Shown piece by piece: positions 26,018-36,600 of a DNA stretch of 64,000 nt (the first letter of the stretch is position 1; the number at the start of each line of letters is the position of its first letter). Position numbers and translations under genes: made by a program. The stretch spans positions 27,535-91,534 of the forward strand of contig NZ_KB849654.1 in assembly GCF_000368765.1 (NCBI RefSeq), read 5' to 3'. The notes under the pieces are model-generated. The model was not told where the DNA came from. It saw only the letters and a program-made list of their open reading frames with translations, and did no database searches. The stretch is from Acinetobacter junii CIP 64.5. Its GTDB lineage: Bacteria; Pseudomonadota; Gammaproteobacteria; Pseudomonadales; Moraxellaceae.

Positions 26018-27133
26018 ATGTTAATCCGCCAACTTACCCTTGCTGTTTTAGTACTTAGTTACTTTGGTCCTGTGCATGCACATCCTAAACATCAACATAA
26101 AAATACAAGCTCAGAACTTACAAACAATCAAAGCAGTTTGAATAATCATTATAACGATACAGTGAGAAACCAAATTGTGACCGTATTACTCGAAAAAGCA
26201 TATGCTCGTGGCGATGGTGATTTATTGCAACAAGCTGAAAACCTAATGAAAACCAGTAAAAATCCTTCCGATGTGGAAAATAAATTACTGGCAACTCGAT
26301 TAGCGCAGGCTAACCATGATTTTAGTACAGCAGAAAAAACTCTAAAAGAAATACTGAAATCTCAGCCAAACCAATATGATGCTATTTTACAGCTCGCAAA
26401 TATTTACAGACTTCAAGGTCAATTCGATCAATCGCTTAGCTTATGCAATCAACTAAATGATTCCGAAGTCAAATGGTATCAAGCTGGCTGTATCCTCCAA
26501 GTTGAGGCAATGACCAAGAATTATTCAGATTTAAAACCTAAAGCAGATGAGCTTTTAAAAGCGACTTCACGACTTAGTAAAAATGATAAACAGTGGTTTG
26601 GAAATATATTGCTTGAAGTTGCCACACGATTTAATGACCAACAACTTGCGACGCAAGCTATTCCCTTACTTGCAACAGATAACCTACCTAATACTCTCGC
26701 CAAAGCAAATTGGTATATCGCTCAACAACAATATCAAACAGCATTAAAGATCTTAGAACCCTATCGTTATCATGATGGTGCTCTTTATCGAATTATTTTA
26801 GCGAAACAGATACTAGATGATCACTCATCAAATAAAGACCTGAGTGAGTTAAGCTTGCGTGTTCAAACCTTATTAAAAGAGCAAGATCACATCCATTTGA
26901 GAGAACAAGCACAATATCTTTGGGTATCAAAGCAATACCAAGAAGGTCTCAAGATCGCTGCGAAAAATTGGGATATGCAAAGAGAAAATGAAGATTTTGA
27001 GGTTTATGCAGAACTGGCACTCGCAAGCCAAGACCGTATAAGTGCTGAAAAACTGTTGCGTTGGAGCACGATCACAGGTTATCAAAATCCAACTTATCTT
27101 CCACGTTTAAAACAAATGGTTGCTGTGCTTTGA
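26018..27133 (+). CDS. Exported tetratricopeptide-repeat protein
   Basis: 371 residues with a signal peptide ending in GPVHAH and a short His-rich mature N terminus (HPKHQHKN). It continues with about eight TPR-like helical repeats, such as NQYDAILQLANIYRLQGQFDQSL and ANWYIAQQQYQTALKILEPY. It is likely a periplasmic scaffold. It follows the DUF4331-lipoprotein pair across a terminator and precedes the TonB receptor by 96 bases. The His-rich start could bind metal ions, but this is speculative. Confidence 0.78.
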   Translation: MLIRQLTLAVLVLSYFGPVHAHPKHQHKNTSSELTNNQSSLNNHYNDTVRNQIVTVLLEKAYARGDGDLLQQAENLMKTSKNPSDVENKLLATRLAQANHDFSTAEKTLKEILKSQPNQYDAILQLANIYRLQGQFDQSLSLCNQLNDSEVKWYQAGCILQVEAMTKNYSDLKPKADELLKATSRLSKNDKQWFGNILLEVATRFNDQQLATQAIPLLATDNLPNTLAKANWYIAQQQYQTALKILEPYRYHDGALYRIILAKQILDDHSSNKDLSELSLRVQTLLKEQDHIHLREQAQYLWVSKQYQEGLKIAAKNWDMQRENEDFEVYAELALASQDRISAEKLLRWSTITGYQNPTYLPRLKQMVAVL

Positions 27134-27229
27134 TTTTTTTTAATATAAAGGATTTTAATCGTTACGATTCACAGTGATTTCACAGCAAAAAAATTAAGCT
27201 AAACCATAAAATTATATAAGTGAAAAAAA

Positions 27230-29347
27230 ATGAAAAAAAAGATCATTTCTTTACTTTTGATAGGTAGTAGCCACTTTTACTTGAGTCAAATGACTTATGC
27301 AGGTGGTGAACTTATTCTAGGTCTTCCGACGATCAAGCTCTCAGCTTCATCTTCTACAGATGAGTCATTTGGTATCGCTACAACTGCTTCTCAAGGTACG
27401 ATCTCTCAAGAGCAAATTCAAACTCGCCCACTCTCTAGACCTGGTGAAGTACTAGAAACGATACCAGGAGTCATCGTAACGCAACACAGCGGTACAGGTA
27501 AGGCAAATCAGTTTTTCCTACGTGGATTTAACTTAGATCATGGTACTGACTTTGCCACTTCATTCGATGAAATCCCTATCAATATGGTTAGTCATGCACA
27601 TGGGCAAGGCTATACCGATTTAAATTTTCTGATTCCAGAACTGATTGAAACGATCCAATATCATAAAGGTGCAACATCAATTGATGATGGTGATTTCGCT
27701 TCGGCTGGTACTGCGAAAATTTCAAGTATTCATTCATTAGATCGCCCCTATGTACAAATGACACTAGGGAAAAATGATTTACTTAGAGTTTTAGGTGTTG
27801 GCAATCTGCAACTACAGAATGGTGAAATTATTGCTGCAATTGAAAATTTAAATAACGATGGACCATGGATAAATCCTGAGAATTTGTCCAAACAAAATGT
27901 ATTTCTAAAATACTTTAGCGGAGACCACAGTAAAAATAAGTCCATTGCTTTTCAACATTACCAGTCTAAATGGGATGCAACTGATCAAATCCCCGAGCGT
28001 TTAATTGACAATGGGGAGATTGATCGATTTGGTAGCCTGAATACCAGTGATGGTGGAGAGTCTTCACGTATTGCCCTTTGGTACAGTGCAAAAAATCATG
28101 ATGAAAAACAATTTTCTGAGCTTTCATCCTATGCCGTCTATAACAAGCTGAACTTATTTTCTGATTTTAGTTATTTTCTTAATGATCCACTACGTGGGGA
28201 TCAATTTGAACAAGCGGAGGAACGCACAACGCTTGGAGCAAAGTATCAAAAAGGTTGGGCTACGGTTTGGCAAGATAGAGACGTTTTAAATACATATGGA
28301 AGCTCTTTTAGATATGACTACATCGCGGATATCGGGCTTTATCAAACTGAAAACCGTCAACGCTTCCACACAATTCGCCAAGATGATATTCAAGAGTTCT
28401 CTTTTGGTATTTGGGGGCAGAATCAAACCAGTTGGCAACCTTGGTTAAAGACTATATTTGGAGTTCGTGGCGATTTTTATTCATTTGATGTCAATTCAGA
28501 TCGTAAAGAAAATTCAGGTAATGAAACTGATCAAATTCTCAGCCCTAAACTGAGCATCGTTTTAGGACCTTGGAAAAATATTGAATATTATCTGAATTAT
28601 GCGTATGGATTTCATAGTAATGATGCTAGAGGTACCACGACAAGATTGAATGTTGACCCAAGAGACAGTAACTATTTAAGTAAAATTGATTCTGTTTCAC
28701 CATTAGTCAGAACCATCAATTCTGAAATTGGACTCAGAGCTAATTTTATTCCAGAACTTACGAGTACGATTGCTTTATGGCAACTTGATTCTGATTCAGA
28801 ACTGGTATTTATTGGCGATGCTGGTACAACGGAGGCTAGTCGACCAAGTAAACGCCAAGGGATTGAAATTTCACAGTTCTATCAACCTACTGATGCGTGG
28901 ATCATCGATTTAGATGCGGCATGGTCAAAAGCAAGATTTAAAAATCATAGTATTGAAGGAAACCACATACTAGGTACGATCGAAAAGACTGTCGCTGCTG
29001 GTTTTACATACCATTTTAATGACCAATTAAACTTTGGTGGTCGTTTACGTTATTTTGGTTCACGCCCACTGATTGAAGATAATTCAGTTCGTTCAGACTC
29101 TTCAACTTTGGTGAACTTGCAAGGCAGTTATCAATTTAATAAGAACTTCCAAGCACAACTTGAATTGTTCAACGTATTTGATCAAAAAATTAATGATATT
29201 GAATACTACTATGCTTCATGCGCCCGACAGGATTTAGGAGATTCGGCATGTTCGCCTAGCTCAACTGAACGTGAAGGTATTCTAGATAAGCATGTCCATC
29301 CAACTGAGGGAAGAAACCTCAGAATGACCTTACGTTATTTATTCTGA
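27230..29347 (+). CDS. TonB-dependent outer-membrane receptor
   Basis: 705 residues. A signal peptide (cut near MTYAGG) is followed by a plug domain, with RPGEVLETIPGVIVTQHSGTG and LRGFNLDHGTDF inside it. A 22-strand-type barrel ends in GRNLRMTLRYLF, the aromatic C-terminal residue expected for BAM insertion. A conventional TonB box is not obvious. Candidates lie in the 50 residues after the signal. The plug segment with SHAHGQGYTDLNFLIPELI is shared by receptors found beside DUF4331 genes. The ligand is unknown. No Fur box was noticed upstream. Confidence 0.9.
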   Translation: MKKKIISLLLIGSSHFYLSQMTYAGGELILGLPTIKLSASSSTDESFGIATTASQGTISQEQIQTRPLSRPGEVLETIPGVIVTQHSGTGKANQFFLRGFNLDHGTDFATSFDEIPINMVSHAHGQGYTDLNFLIPELIETIQYHKGATSIDDGDFASAGTAKISSIHSLDRPYVQMTLGKNDLLRVLGVGNLQLQNGEIIAAIENLNNDGPWINPENLSKQNVFLKYFSGDHSKNKSIAFQHYQSKWDATDQIPERLIDNGEIDRFGSLNTSDGGESSRIALWYSAKNHDEKQFSELSSYAVYNKLNLFSDFSYFLNDPLRGDQFEQAEERTTLGAKYQKGWATVWQDRDVLNTYGSSFRYDYIADIGLYQTENRQRFHTIRQDDIQEFSFGIWGQNQTSWQPWLKTIFGVRGDFYSFDVNSDRKENSGNETDQILSPKLSIVLGPWKNIEYYLNYAYGFHSNDARGTTTRLNVDPRDSNYLSKIDSVSPLVRTINSEIGLRANFIPELTSTIALWQLDSDSELVFIGDAGTTEASRPSKRQGIEISQFYQPTDAWIIDLDAAWSKARFKNHSIEGNHILGTIEKTVAAGFTYHFNDQLNFGGRLRYFGSRPLIEDNSVRSDSSTLVNLQGSYQFNKNFQAQLELFNVFDQKINDIEYYYASCARQDLGDSACSPSSTEREGILDKHVHPTEGRNLRMTLRYLF

Positions 29348-29377
29348 TTTTCAACATGAATGCTCAGGAGAAAAGTT

Positions 29378-30226
29378 ATGTGGTCTCAAAACAAACTAAA
29401 TGTTTCACAGAGCGCATTTCTCTTTAGCATCATCGCGCATGTTGTGATCCTCATCATGCTCTTAAAACCTGATGCTGAAAATAGCTCTGATATTAGATCG
29501 ACTATGAAAGTAACTTTTGTTTCGGCATCAGTTAAAACAAATAATGATACAGTGCGAATATCTTCTGAGCCTTCCTCATCAACGGTCAATCAACTTCAGA
29601 CTCAGAATTCAAAAAGTTTAGATGCCTCCTCGACTGACAGCACCACTTTAGCAAATCAAGTCCCCGATTTTTTTGATCTCACTCAAGATACACAAATGAT
29701 AGAGGCTAATAATTTATATGATCCATTATTAGATGCACAAAACAGAGCTAAAAAAGCCATCAAAGATGCAAAGGATGTGTCTAATCTGTATCAAGCAAAT
29801 ATCAAACCGATGGATACAAATTTTTTGGAAGATAATAAATCACCCATCTCGAAGTCTGAAACTGAGTCATTAGGTTTATACAAGGTCGATGTCATTGATG
29901 ATCCTAAAGATTTAGAGCTTTACTCTACTTTGATTGAGCTTAGTATGACATCGCCTTCAAAAGATGATGAATTACAAATAAATCAGCTCACTCAACAAAT
30001 CACAAAACTTTTACATGAAAATGATTTGAGTCTTATCAAAACGAAACCGACAACGATTGAATTTATGATAGATCCCGTCAATCTGATTGTGCTTATTAAA
30101 CTTTCAGCTGACTCAATCAAAACACATCACAACCTCAAAACATTATTAGAAAACATGTCATTTGACGCGATTTTTATAAATAGCAATCTGAATGAAAGAC
30201 CTTATTCTTTTACGGTCGAAGTTTAA
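29378..30226 (+). CDS. TonB-like energy transducer candidate
   Basis: 282 residues. One N-terminal membrane anchor (SAFLFSIIAHVVILIMLL, residues about 12-30) is followed by a long Ser/Thr/Asn-rich linker and a C-terminal domain of about 85 residues (TTIEFMIDPVNLIVLIKLS...). That domain has the strand-helix order of TonB C-terminal domains. Proline-rich stretches typical of TonB are missing, so the call is tentative. The start at ATG 29378 has an AGGAG site 7 bases ahead. It is 30 bases after the receptor gene, so a dedicated transducer for that receptor is the natural reading. No exbB/exbD pair is nearby. Confidence 0.55.
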   Translation: MWSQNKLNVSQSAFLFSIIAHVVILIMLLKPDAENSSDIRSTMKVTFVSASVKTNNDTVRISSEPSSSTVNQLQTQNSKSLDASSTDSTTLANQVPDFFDLTQDTQMIEANNLYDPLLDAQNRAKKAIKDAKDVSNLYQANIKPMDTNFLEDNKSPISKSETESLGLYKVDVIDDPKDLELYSTLIELSMTSPSKDDELQINQLTQQITKLLHENDLSLIKTKPTTIEFMIDPVNLIVLIKLSADSIKTHHNLKTLLENMSFDAIFINSNLNERPYSFTVEV

Positions 30227-30659
30227 AAACCTAAATTCTCAACGATCTGAATTTGATTAAAAATAATAACCATACGAAAATGGTGAAAGTATTAAGAAAT
30301 TTTCAAAAAGCGCTTAACTAAAGTCGAAACCCATAGAAAGAACAAAGCGACTATTATTAAATTAATAGCCGCTTTTCCACCAATATTATCTTGATGTGTG
30401 CTGATAAAAATGGATTAGATTTAAAAACACCGAATCAAATGGCAGAGAACTTTTACAAATTATTTGCATAGAAACTTCCAAGTGAAAGTTTCCTGTAGTT
30501 TCGATACACATCATCAAGTGCGAAGTACATTACAGATTCCTTGTACTGGAAGAAATCTTAAATTCAACGAGTATCTGAACATTTTTGAATTATTCTTATT
30601 TAGATTTTTATAATCCAACATTTGATGTGGGGTAGGTTGAGGGGTAAATGCACAAGTAA
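30227..30659. other. Non-coding stretch left of the island
   Basis: About 430 AT-rich bases. Near 30400-30471 a short frame (MCADKNGLDLKTPNQMAENF..., stop TAG) looks like the last residues of an ankyrin-type protein and may be a gene remnant, but it is too short to support a call. Nothing else was recognised. Confidence 0.4.
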
Positions 30660-30688
30660 AAAATAAACCCTTGTAAAAACAAGGGCTT
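30660..30688 (-). terminator. Displaced terminator of the tRNA-Ser gene
   Basis: Read leftward: AAGCCCTTG, a 6-nt loop TTTTTA, CAAGGGTTT and then ATTTTTT. It stands directly left of the 33-bp repeat copying the tRNA-Ser 3' end. It is therefore most likely the original tRNA terminator, now 29 kb from the tRNA because the island sits between them. Confidence 0.7.
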
Positions 30689-30692
30689 ATTT

Positions 30693-30725
30693 AGATATTT
30701 GGCGGAAGCGGTGAGATTCGAACTC
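30693..30725. repeat. Left attachment-site repeat (attL)
   Basis: 33 bases identical to 59530-59562, covering the last 26 nt of tRNA-Ser including CCA plus 7 bases beyond its end. Only the 3' portion of the tRNA is present here, so this copy is not a functional tRNA. Together with the right copy it marks the borders of the integrated element. Confidence 0.92.
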
Positions 30726-31132
30726 TACAAAAATAACATTAATAGATTCTATTAAATTCTAATTCATTATTTTTCAATAAATTATAATACGTTAGAATCT
30801 ATTAGGCTTTAACGTTTGTGCCAAATTTTGTGTCAAAATCCTTAATAAAAAATCATCGTTCAAAAGCTAAAGTAGCTGGAACCGAATCCTAATTGAGTTT
30901 AGAAAATCCTTAGAAACTTTAGTTGGCTGTAGTATTTGTTTCATAAAGATTTATAATTCGAAACATAGCATGTTCACGGCGTAAGTTAGACACAAGTATT
31001 CCTGATTAAGCATGTTTTTATATTATCCCTTATGATATCGCAGCAAAAAATCTACAATACAGATGGGTGAGATTTATTACCACCCATCTAATCTTTCTCG
31101 AGATGAAAAGAGACAACATTTCAATAACATTA
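30726..31132. other. Left end of the island, non-coding, with possible arm-type sites
   Basis: 407 bases without a gene. GTGCCAA and GTGTCAA at 30818-30836 are spaced 12 bases apart, and the same motif pair occurs at 59474-59491 near the other end in the same orientation, 11 bases apart. They may be arm-type binding sites of the integrase. Variants of TAGAATCTATTA also recur at about 30740-30810. Confidence 0.45.
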
Positions 31133-33640
31133 TTATTTAGAAACAACTGCGACTAAATCAGCCACTCTCCTTTTCACATAAATGCTCGTTGGATTCTGTT
31201 CTCCATTTCTAACGACAATAAATTTTTGTAAATCAGTAAGCCCTTTAGCCACACTTACGAAGTCCCTTTGAGCATTAAAATAGACATTTCGTTGTGACAA
31301 TTTATGACTCTCAAATAATCTCCAATAGCCAAGCCCCTGATCGAGCTGAATATCAAATATAGTCCCCGACTCAAAAGTTATAGTTAAATTTCGCTTGTGA
31401 TACAGAGCCTTACCATTTTCATAGGTCATTAAATCTATTTCTTTTTGGGATATATCTAAATTATCAGTTAATAGTTTTTCAAAAACCTTCTCAAATTGTT
31501 TCACACTATGGTAATCATGATGAAGGATCGTTGGTAAATCTTTTGTCTCATCATCAGAAATAACTGTCTTAATCTTCAACTGACCAATATTTCCAACTTG
31601 ATCCTCAAGCCCCTTTAACCAACTAACAATTAACAACATATTGCTAGCTGACTTGATATAACGATCTGAATACTCAATACTTTTTATAGTTTCATTCTGG
31701 CAAATTTCTCCGAACTCACTAGTACTTTCAGCAACCAAATTCCAGAACTTACGACCAAAGCTACATAAATCAACATTCAATTGATCAAGAAGATCTAATC
31801 CCACAATCGAGCTTTGATTTTTTTCCACTAAAGTTGGTAATGTTATGACTTTCTCACTCAGTAACTTATAAGTTTCACTAACTCCAACTATGGCATTTGT
31901 ATTCAACCACTCTTCATTTGGTATACGACTATTCATATCAGGACTAACAACTGTAACAATACGATCTGTCAAATATAGTTGTGCCACAATAGATTGATGA
32001 ATATTGTCACCATCGACAAATTGTACATTAAAGTGTGTTTGTAAAAATTTCAGCTCAGCCAAATATGCTTTAGAATCTATGATAGTTTGTGGTAGAGAAA
32101 TATCGATTTCTAAACTTGTATCCTCTGCCCATCTAGCAATTGTTTTTTTAACACTAGGAGATAACAACTCCCAACTATCAGATTCTCCACCCCAATTCAA
32201 AATTAGTTTCTTAGCCCCTAATGATACATGGTGTTCAATGCATTCTTTCAAGCTATATGGCCAATATTGTGCACCAGAGAAGAATGACAATTCTTCAGTA
32301 GAAATAAAGTTTTTATAGTTTGCACCTAACCACTTTTTAACATCATGACGATTTAACAAACTGTAATGATGTCGTGACTGTGAATCCAAAAGACAATGAG
32401 CACATACAGACTCACAATATTTCGGACATTCAAGCTCATCGACCATACTAGATAATAACGACTCAATGTGACGAGGAGCTGAACTCGCAAATCCTGCTCC
32501 ACCACTAATGACGTCATACACCTGAATAGCTGTAATCTGATGATTACCATCTAATAATATTGGACGCTTACCATATCCCAATTCATTAGCTGATATACCT
32601 AACTTTTTCGCTAATGCTTTTCTGAAAGCCACAGCCAAAGTAAATGCTATACTTTCATTTTCTTTACTATCTGTAAGATATTCATTACGTTCAGGGTGAT
32701 GTAACACCAATTCAAAGATATCTGTAGTCATATAGCTTCCTAGATGTAAATCTTTGATTAAACGCTCACTGCCTTCACAGAACTTTCTTTGCCCATTTTC
32801 TCGATCATGTTTAGATGGTTTTAATGGATAATGTTTCTGCTCTGATGAAAGAGACAATGGAAATTTTTCCTTTTCCTTTTGGGATTCTGCTCGACCACAT
32901 TCAAGGCACACAGCATAACCATGCCCATATAAACCTGAACTATAATTAAATACATGCCCCGATGTATCGGCAACCATAAATCCTAAGGCACTATTCGGCA
33001 AGCTTAATCTTGCCCCCTTTCCAGCGATCCAAGGGGTTTGGACAGGTATGAAAGTTTGTGTTGTTACATCGTTACTAGGTTCTTCATAAAAATCATGAAC
33101 GAAACCAGTTGGCTGCAGAACTTTACGTTGCTCATTTATGCGAATTTTTTCACCGCAACTTGGATTATCACAGTAAACATTATTAATATCGACTGCACTA
33201 TCTGTATTAAATCCATTTTGACCGCAATGTACACAGCGCCATGCCAAATCAAATTTCTGTGCTTCTTTTGCATCAGAACTATGAATATTATGCCAAGCTA
33301 ATGATATCCCTTTGGATTTAAAAACCCTTCCATCCAATACAATTTCTGAACCCGGCGCATATTCTCGAATAGCGACAGCTAAATTTCGACTTGGCATATC
33401 ACGTAATAAAGACACATTATCTTCTCTAGACTTTCGTTGCTTTTCAGCATCTCTATCTTGCTTTTGACGTATGTAGTCAATGACATTGGTCGTTTCAAAT
33501 GATGCAATATCAGTTGGGAAGCCATACCCTGGTAGAAAGCATTTAGCAGCAAGTTCTCTTAATAAATATTCATCACTGAGTCTACGCATTTCAATACTTA
33601 ATCTATAAGCGTAAGCACTACCTTTCACTGCCTCACTCAT
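31133..33640 (-). CDS. DUF1998 half of a Druantia DruE-like helicase
   Basis: 835 residues. Zinc-type cysteine clusters appear in order: RCVHCG with CDNPSCG, CLECGRAE, and the DUF1998 cluster CPKYCESVCAHCLLDSQSRHHY near residue 420. After it comes a domain of unknown type. The frame is the same as that of the preceding helicase gene: only a TGA and four codons separate the two. A single protein of about 2098 residues would result if the TGA were sense, which is the usual size of DruE. The internal ATG lacks a good ribosome site, but coupling to the upstream stop is possible. The two halves may act as a complex. Defence role is by family. Confidence 0.68.
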   Translation of the reverse strand: MSEAVKGSAYAYRLSIEMRRLSDEYLLRELAAKCFLPGYGFPTDIASFETTNVIDYIRQKQDRDAEKQRKSREDNVSLLRDMPSRNLAVAIREYAPGSEIVLDGRVFKSKGISLAWHNIHSSDAKEAQKFDLAWRCVHCGQNGFNTDSAVDINNVYCDNPSCGEKIRINEQRKVLQPTGFVHDFYEEPSNDVTTQTFIPVQTPWIAGKGARLSLPNSALGFMVADTSGHVFNYSSGLYGHGYAVCLECGRAESQKEKEKFPLSLSSEQKHYPLKPSKHDRENGQRKFCEGSERLIKDLHLGSYMTTDIFELVLHHPERNEYLTDSKENESIAFTLAVAFRKALAKKLGISANELGYGKRPILLDGNHQITAIQVYDVISGGAGFASSAPRHIESLLSSMVDELECPKYCESVCAHCLLDSQSRHHYSLLNRHDVKKWLGANYKNFISTEELSFFSGAQYWPYSLKECIEHHVSLGAKKLILNWGGESDSWELLSPSVKKTIARWAEDTSLEIDISLPQTIIDSKAYLAELKFLQTHFNVQFVDGDNIHQSIVAQLYLTDRIVTVVSPDMNSRIPNEEWLNTNAIVGVSETYKLLSEKVITLPTLVEKNQSSIVGLDLLDQLNVDLCSFGRKFWNLVAESTSEFGEICQNETIKSIEYSDRYIKSASNMLLIVSWLKGLEDQVGNIGQLKIKTVISDDETKDLPTILHHDYHSVKQFEKVFEKLLTDNLDISQKEIDLMTYENGKALYHKRNLTITFESGTIFDIQLDQGLGYWRLFESHKLSQRNVYFNAQRDFVSVAKGLTDLQKFIVVRNGEQNPTSIYVKRRVADLVAVVSK

Positions 33641-33652
33641 CTGTGTTTCTAG

Positions 33653-36600
33653 TCACAGGTATTCTCTTAACCATTGATCACGCATTTCAGTGATTTTTTG
33701 GATAGTGTTCCCTAAAATACTTTCAACGGAATCAAAAGATAAATCGGTACCTTTGATTAATTTTTCTAGCGCATAAGAATATGTATAAATATTGGCTTTT
33801 AACCAATTAATAAATCGATTGCAAACAGAAATATCTTCGTCACCATTTGCTAAATAAAACCACTTCAAATTTAATTTAGTTTTCTCAGCATCTGTATTTC
33901 CAATCTCATTTTTTAAAAAGAAAGAGAGATACATGGAATTGACATGCCTTTGGATCAATCTCTTGGAGTTTAAAGCGACATAAGGTGCCGGAATACTGGT
34001 CTCAAAAGCCCATTTAGGGTTATGAAATACTTGTTGATCATGTGGATTTGACTTACAGATTGTGTAAGAAAGTGCTCTAGATTCTTTACTACGACCCGCA
34101 CGACCCGCACGTTGCAGATAGTTTGCAGGATGTGGTGGTACGTTATTCATCACCACTGCTGAAATACCGCCAATATCAACCCCCATTTCCATAGTAGTTG
34201 AACAGTTCATTACATTCACTTCGCCTGATTTAAATCGCTTTTCGTAGTCTTGTAATCGCTCACTTGCTTGCTGTGCCGAATGTTCTGCAACTCGATAATA
34301 CATGCCACCTTCAATAATTCGATCACAAAGATCATTCCACAAATTTAAAGAGCGTAGCTCCTTAATTGTCTCATCATTAGCAATTAATTCACGGATGTAT
34401 TGAATGTTGTCATGATGATCTTTATTGGAACTAAACACCTTCAAATTCGGCATTTTTGTCTTTTGACAAATGAAAGCCTCTTTACTCTTTGGAATACCTG
34501 TCGGTAGATATGGCGTAATACCTTTGAAGGTAGTATCAATTAATCTATGAGTGACGGGACAAATAAATACGTGTTCATTCAATGAAAATTTGAACTTTTG
34601 TGGTCTAATGAAAAATTGACCATTATCACTTTCTAAAATAGCTATATCTTGAGTCAAAACTTTCCAAGCGCATTTTAGCCATTCATCGGCGATATCTATA
34701 TCAATTGGAGCATTTAAATCTAATTGCCCACCTAATGCTAATAGTTTCACTAAACGATTATTCTTTCGCTTAGAAGCTAAAGGCCATTGTTTACTAATTT
34801 TATCTTCTGTTAATTTTGAATCAGGTCCAAATAGTCGTTTTGTAACAATTTTCCTCCCCATCCAATTTGAAATACTTCTATCTATATGAATGTAGTAATA
34901 CTCTCGCACATAGAAATCTAGAACGACTTTTAAAAAGTCCTTCCAGTCTTGTAAGTTAAGGCCTTTAGATTCCCAATATAAAGGAACACTGCTAACTTTT
35001 TCTAAACCACTATAACCAACTTTTACTAATCCCAACGTTTCAGTACTATTTCGATTACGTGGACGTCTGCTAAATTCACTCAACAATAACATTGAGATCA
35101 ATCTATGTGACCCTTCAGTTTGATCTCCAAAAACTTCCGGAGAGTAATACTTCATTGCGTTCAGTATTGAAAAGTTAAAATCGGATAAAGCTGTAAGCTT
35201 CTCGATCATCTCTTTCCATGAAATCGAACTTTCGTCTGAGGTGTCTAATTTCAATAGTTCCTGTTGAAGCAATGTCAGAAACATCTTCATCTTTGGATCA
35301 TGTTTTATTTGTTCAATTTGCTCCTCAATTTCCTCTCGAGACATCTCCCCACCCGATAGATCAGGTATTTTTTTTAACATTTCCACCACAGCACCCCTTA
35401 ATCGTGAACGCTGCGCCTCCTGTTGCATCTGTACGGACATTCTTGCGGTGCCTTGGCGACTATCCGTAAATGTAATTAAACGACGTCCAAATGAAGGTAA
35501 GCTTTGAGGTGAAATGTTCGTAACACCATTTTCTTCTAACTCTTTAATCGTAATATCAGGACAAAATTCTAAAATAGTCGGGATTGCTTTAGTAACATAA
35601 AAAGGTGCACCAAGAATGCTTCTATTTACAGGCAAATAACCTTCTTGCGTCTCTAGCTCACAGTAGTGGCATTTATTTGATGTCGCAAAAAGATTGAATT
35701 CCTCTTCCCCTGGATATTTTTCAAAGCCTCCACGATCTAGATTCAGCATCTCCCCGTTATCATTTACACTTAGCAATATTGATTGATTGTAATCTATTAA
35801 CTTGTTCGAGCTATTATTAATGTCGGCTTCTTCAATTTCATCTTCTTCAGTTAGCAGCGAAAACTCATCAATTTTGACTTCCCCAACTTGTTTAAGCTGA
35901 CGAATACCATCATTAGCGTCAACGAGTTGCCCTAATAAATGTGGTGAATTACATTCTTTACAAAATGTCAGCTCCAAGACTGGTGATTCACATTTACACT
36001 TTTGTTCACACGTCGCATATACATTACCGTATGGCCATTTTTTTAATGCTGTACCCTCTTTTTGATTACAATGAGGATTAATACAACTCCACAAGCCATG
36101 CGTAATTCTTTGTAAGAAGTGAGCTCGTACTTTTAGGAAAGCCTCTTCTTTTTCTTGTGCTTTTGTATTTGTTAGTAAGTCAATCCAAGCAATAATTTCG
36201 ACTTGATTCACTGAAATAGCATAGTCGGCATTTAATTTTTCTTTAATTTCCAAAGATGTTAATGGCTTATAACTTTCTCTACCTTGTTGAACAATGATTT
36301 CCCGAATTGCTCGTGCTGTTTGATTCGATTCTAATGCTTCAAAACGTTTAGCACTAACTTCTAAATCACTCTCAATTTCAGATAATTCTTTTAAACTGAG
36401 TTTATTGTGATTCGTTTCAAGTTTTAATTGTGGGACTGCACGCTGGCCACCTATCACTTCGATTTGACTTTCCTCAATACCAGCCAACTGAGATAAATAG
36501 GTCTTTAATTGTTGTTCTGCATTACTGTCAGCAATGGTTGCAGAAGTTGCGACAAATCTTACATCTTTGGCCTCAACACCAAAGGCCTCTAAAACACGTC

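Noticed and set aside
30400..30471. Small gene (24 codons) left of the island
   Set aside because: Too short, no ribosome site, looks like the tail of a lost gene.
30693..30725. Second tRNA-Ser gene
   Set aside because: Only the last 26 nt of the tRNA are present; the anticodon and acceptor 5' strand are missing. It is the attachment-site copy.
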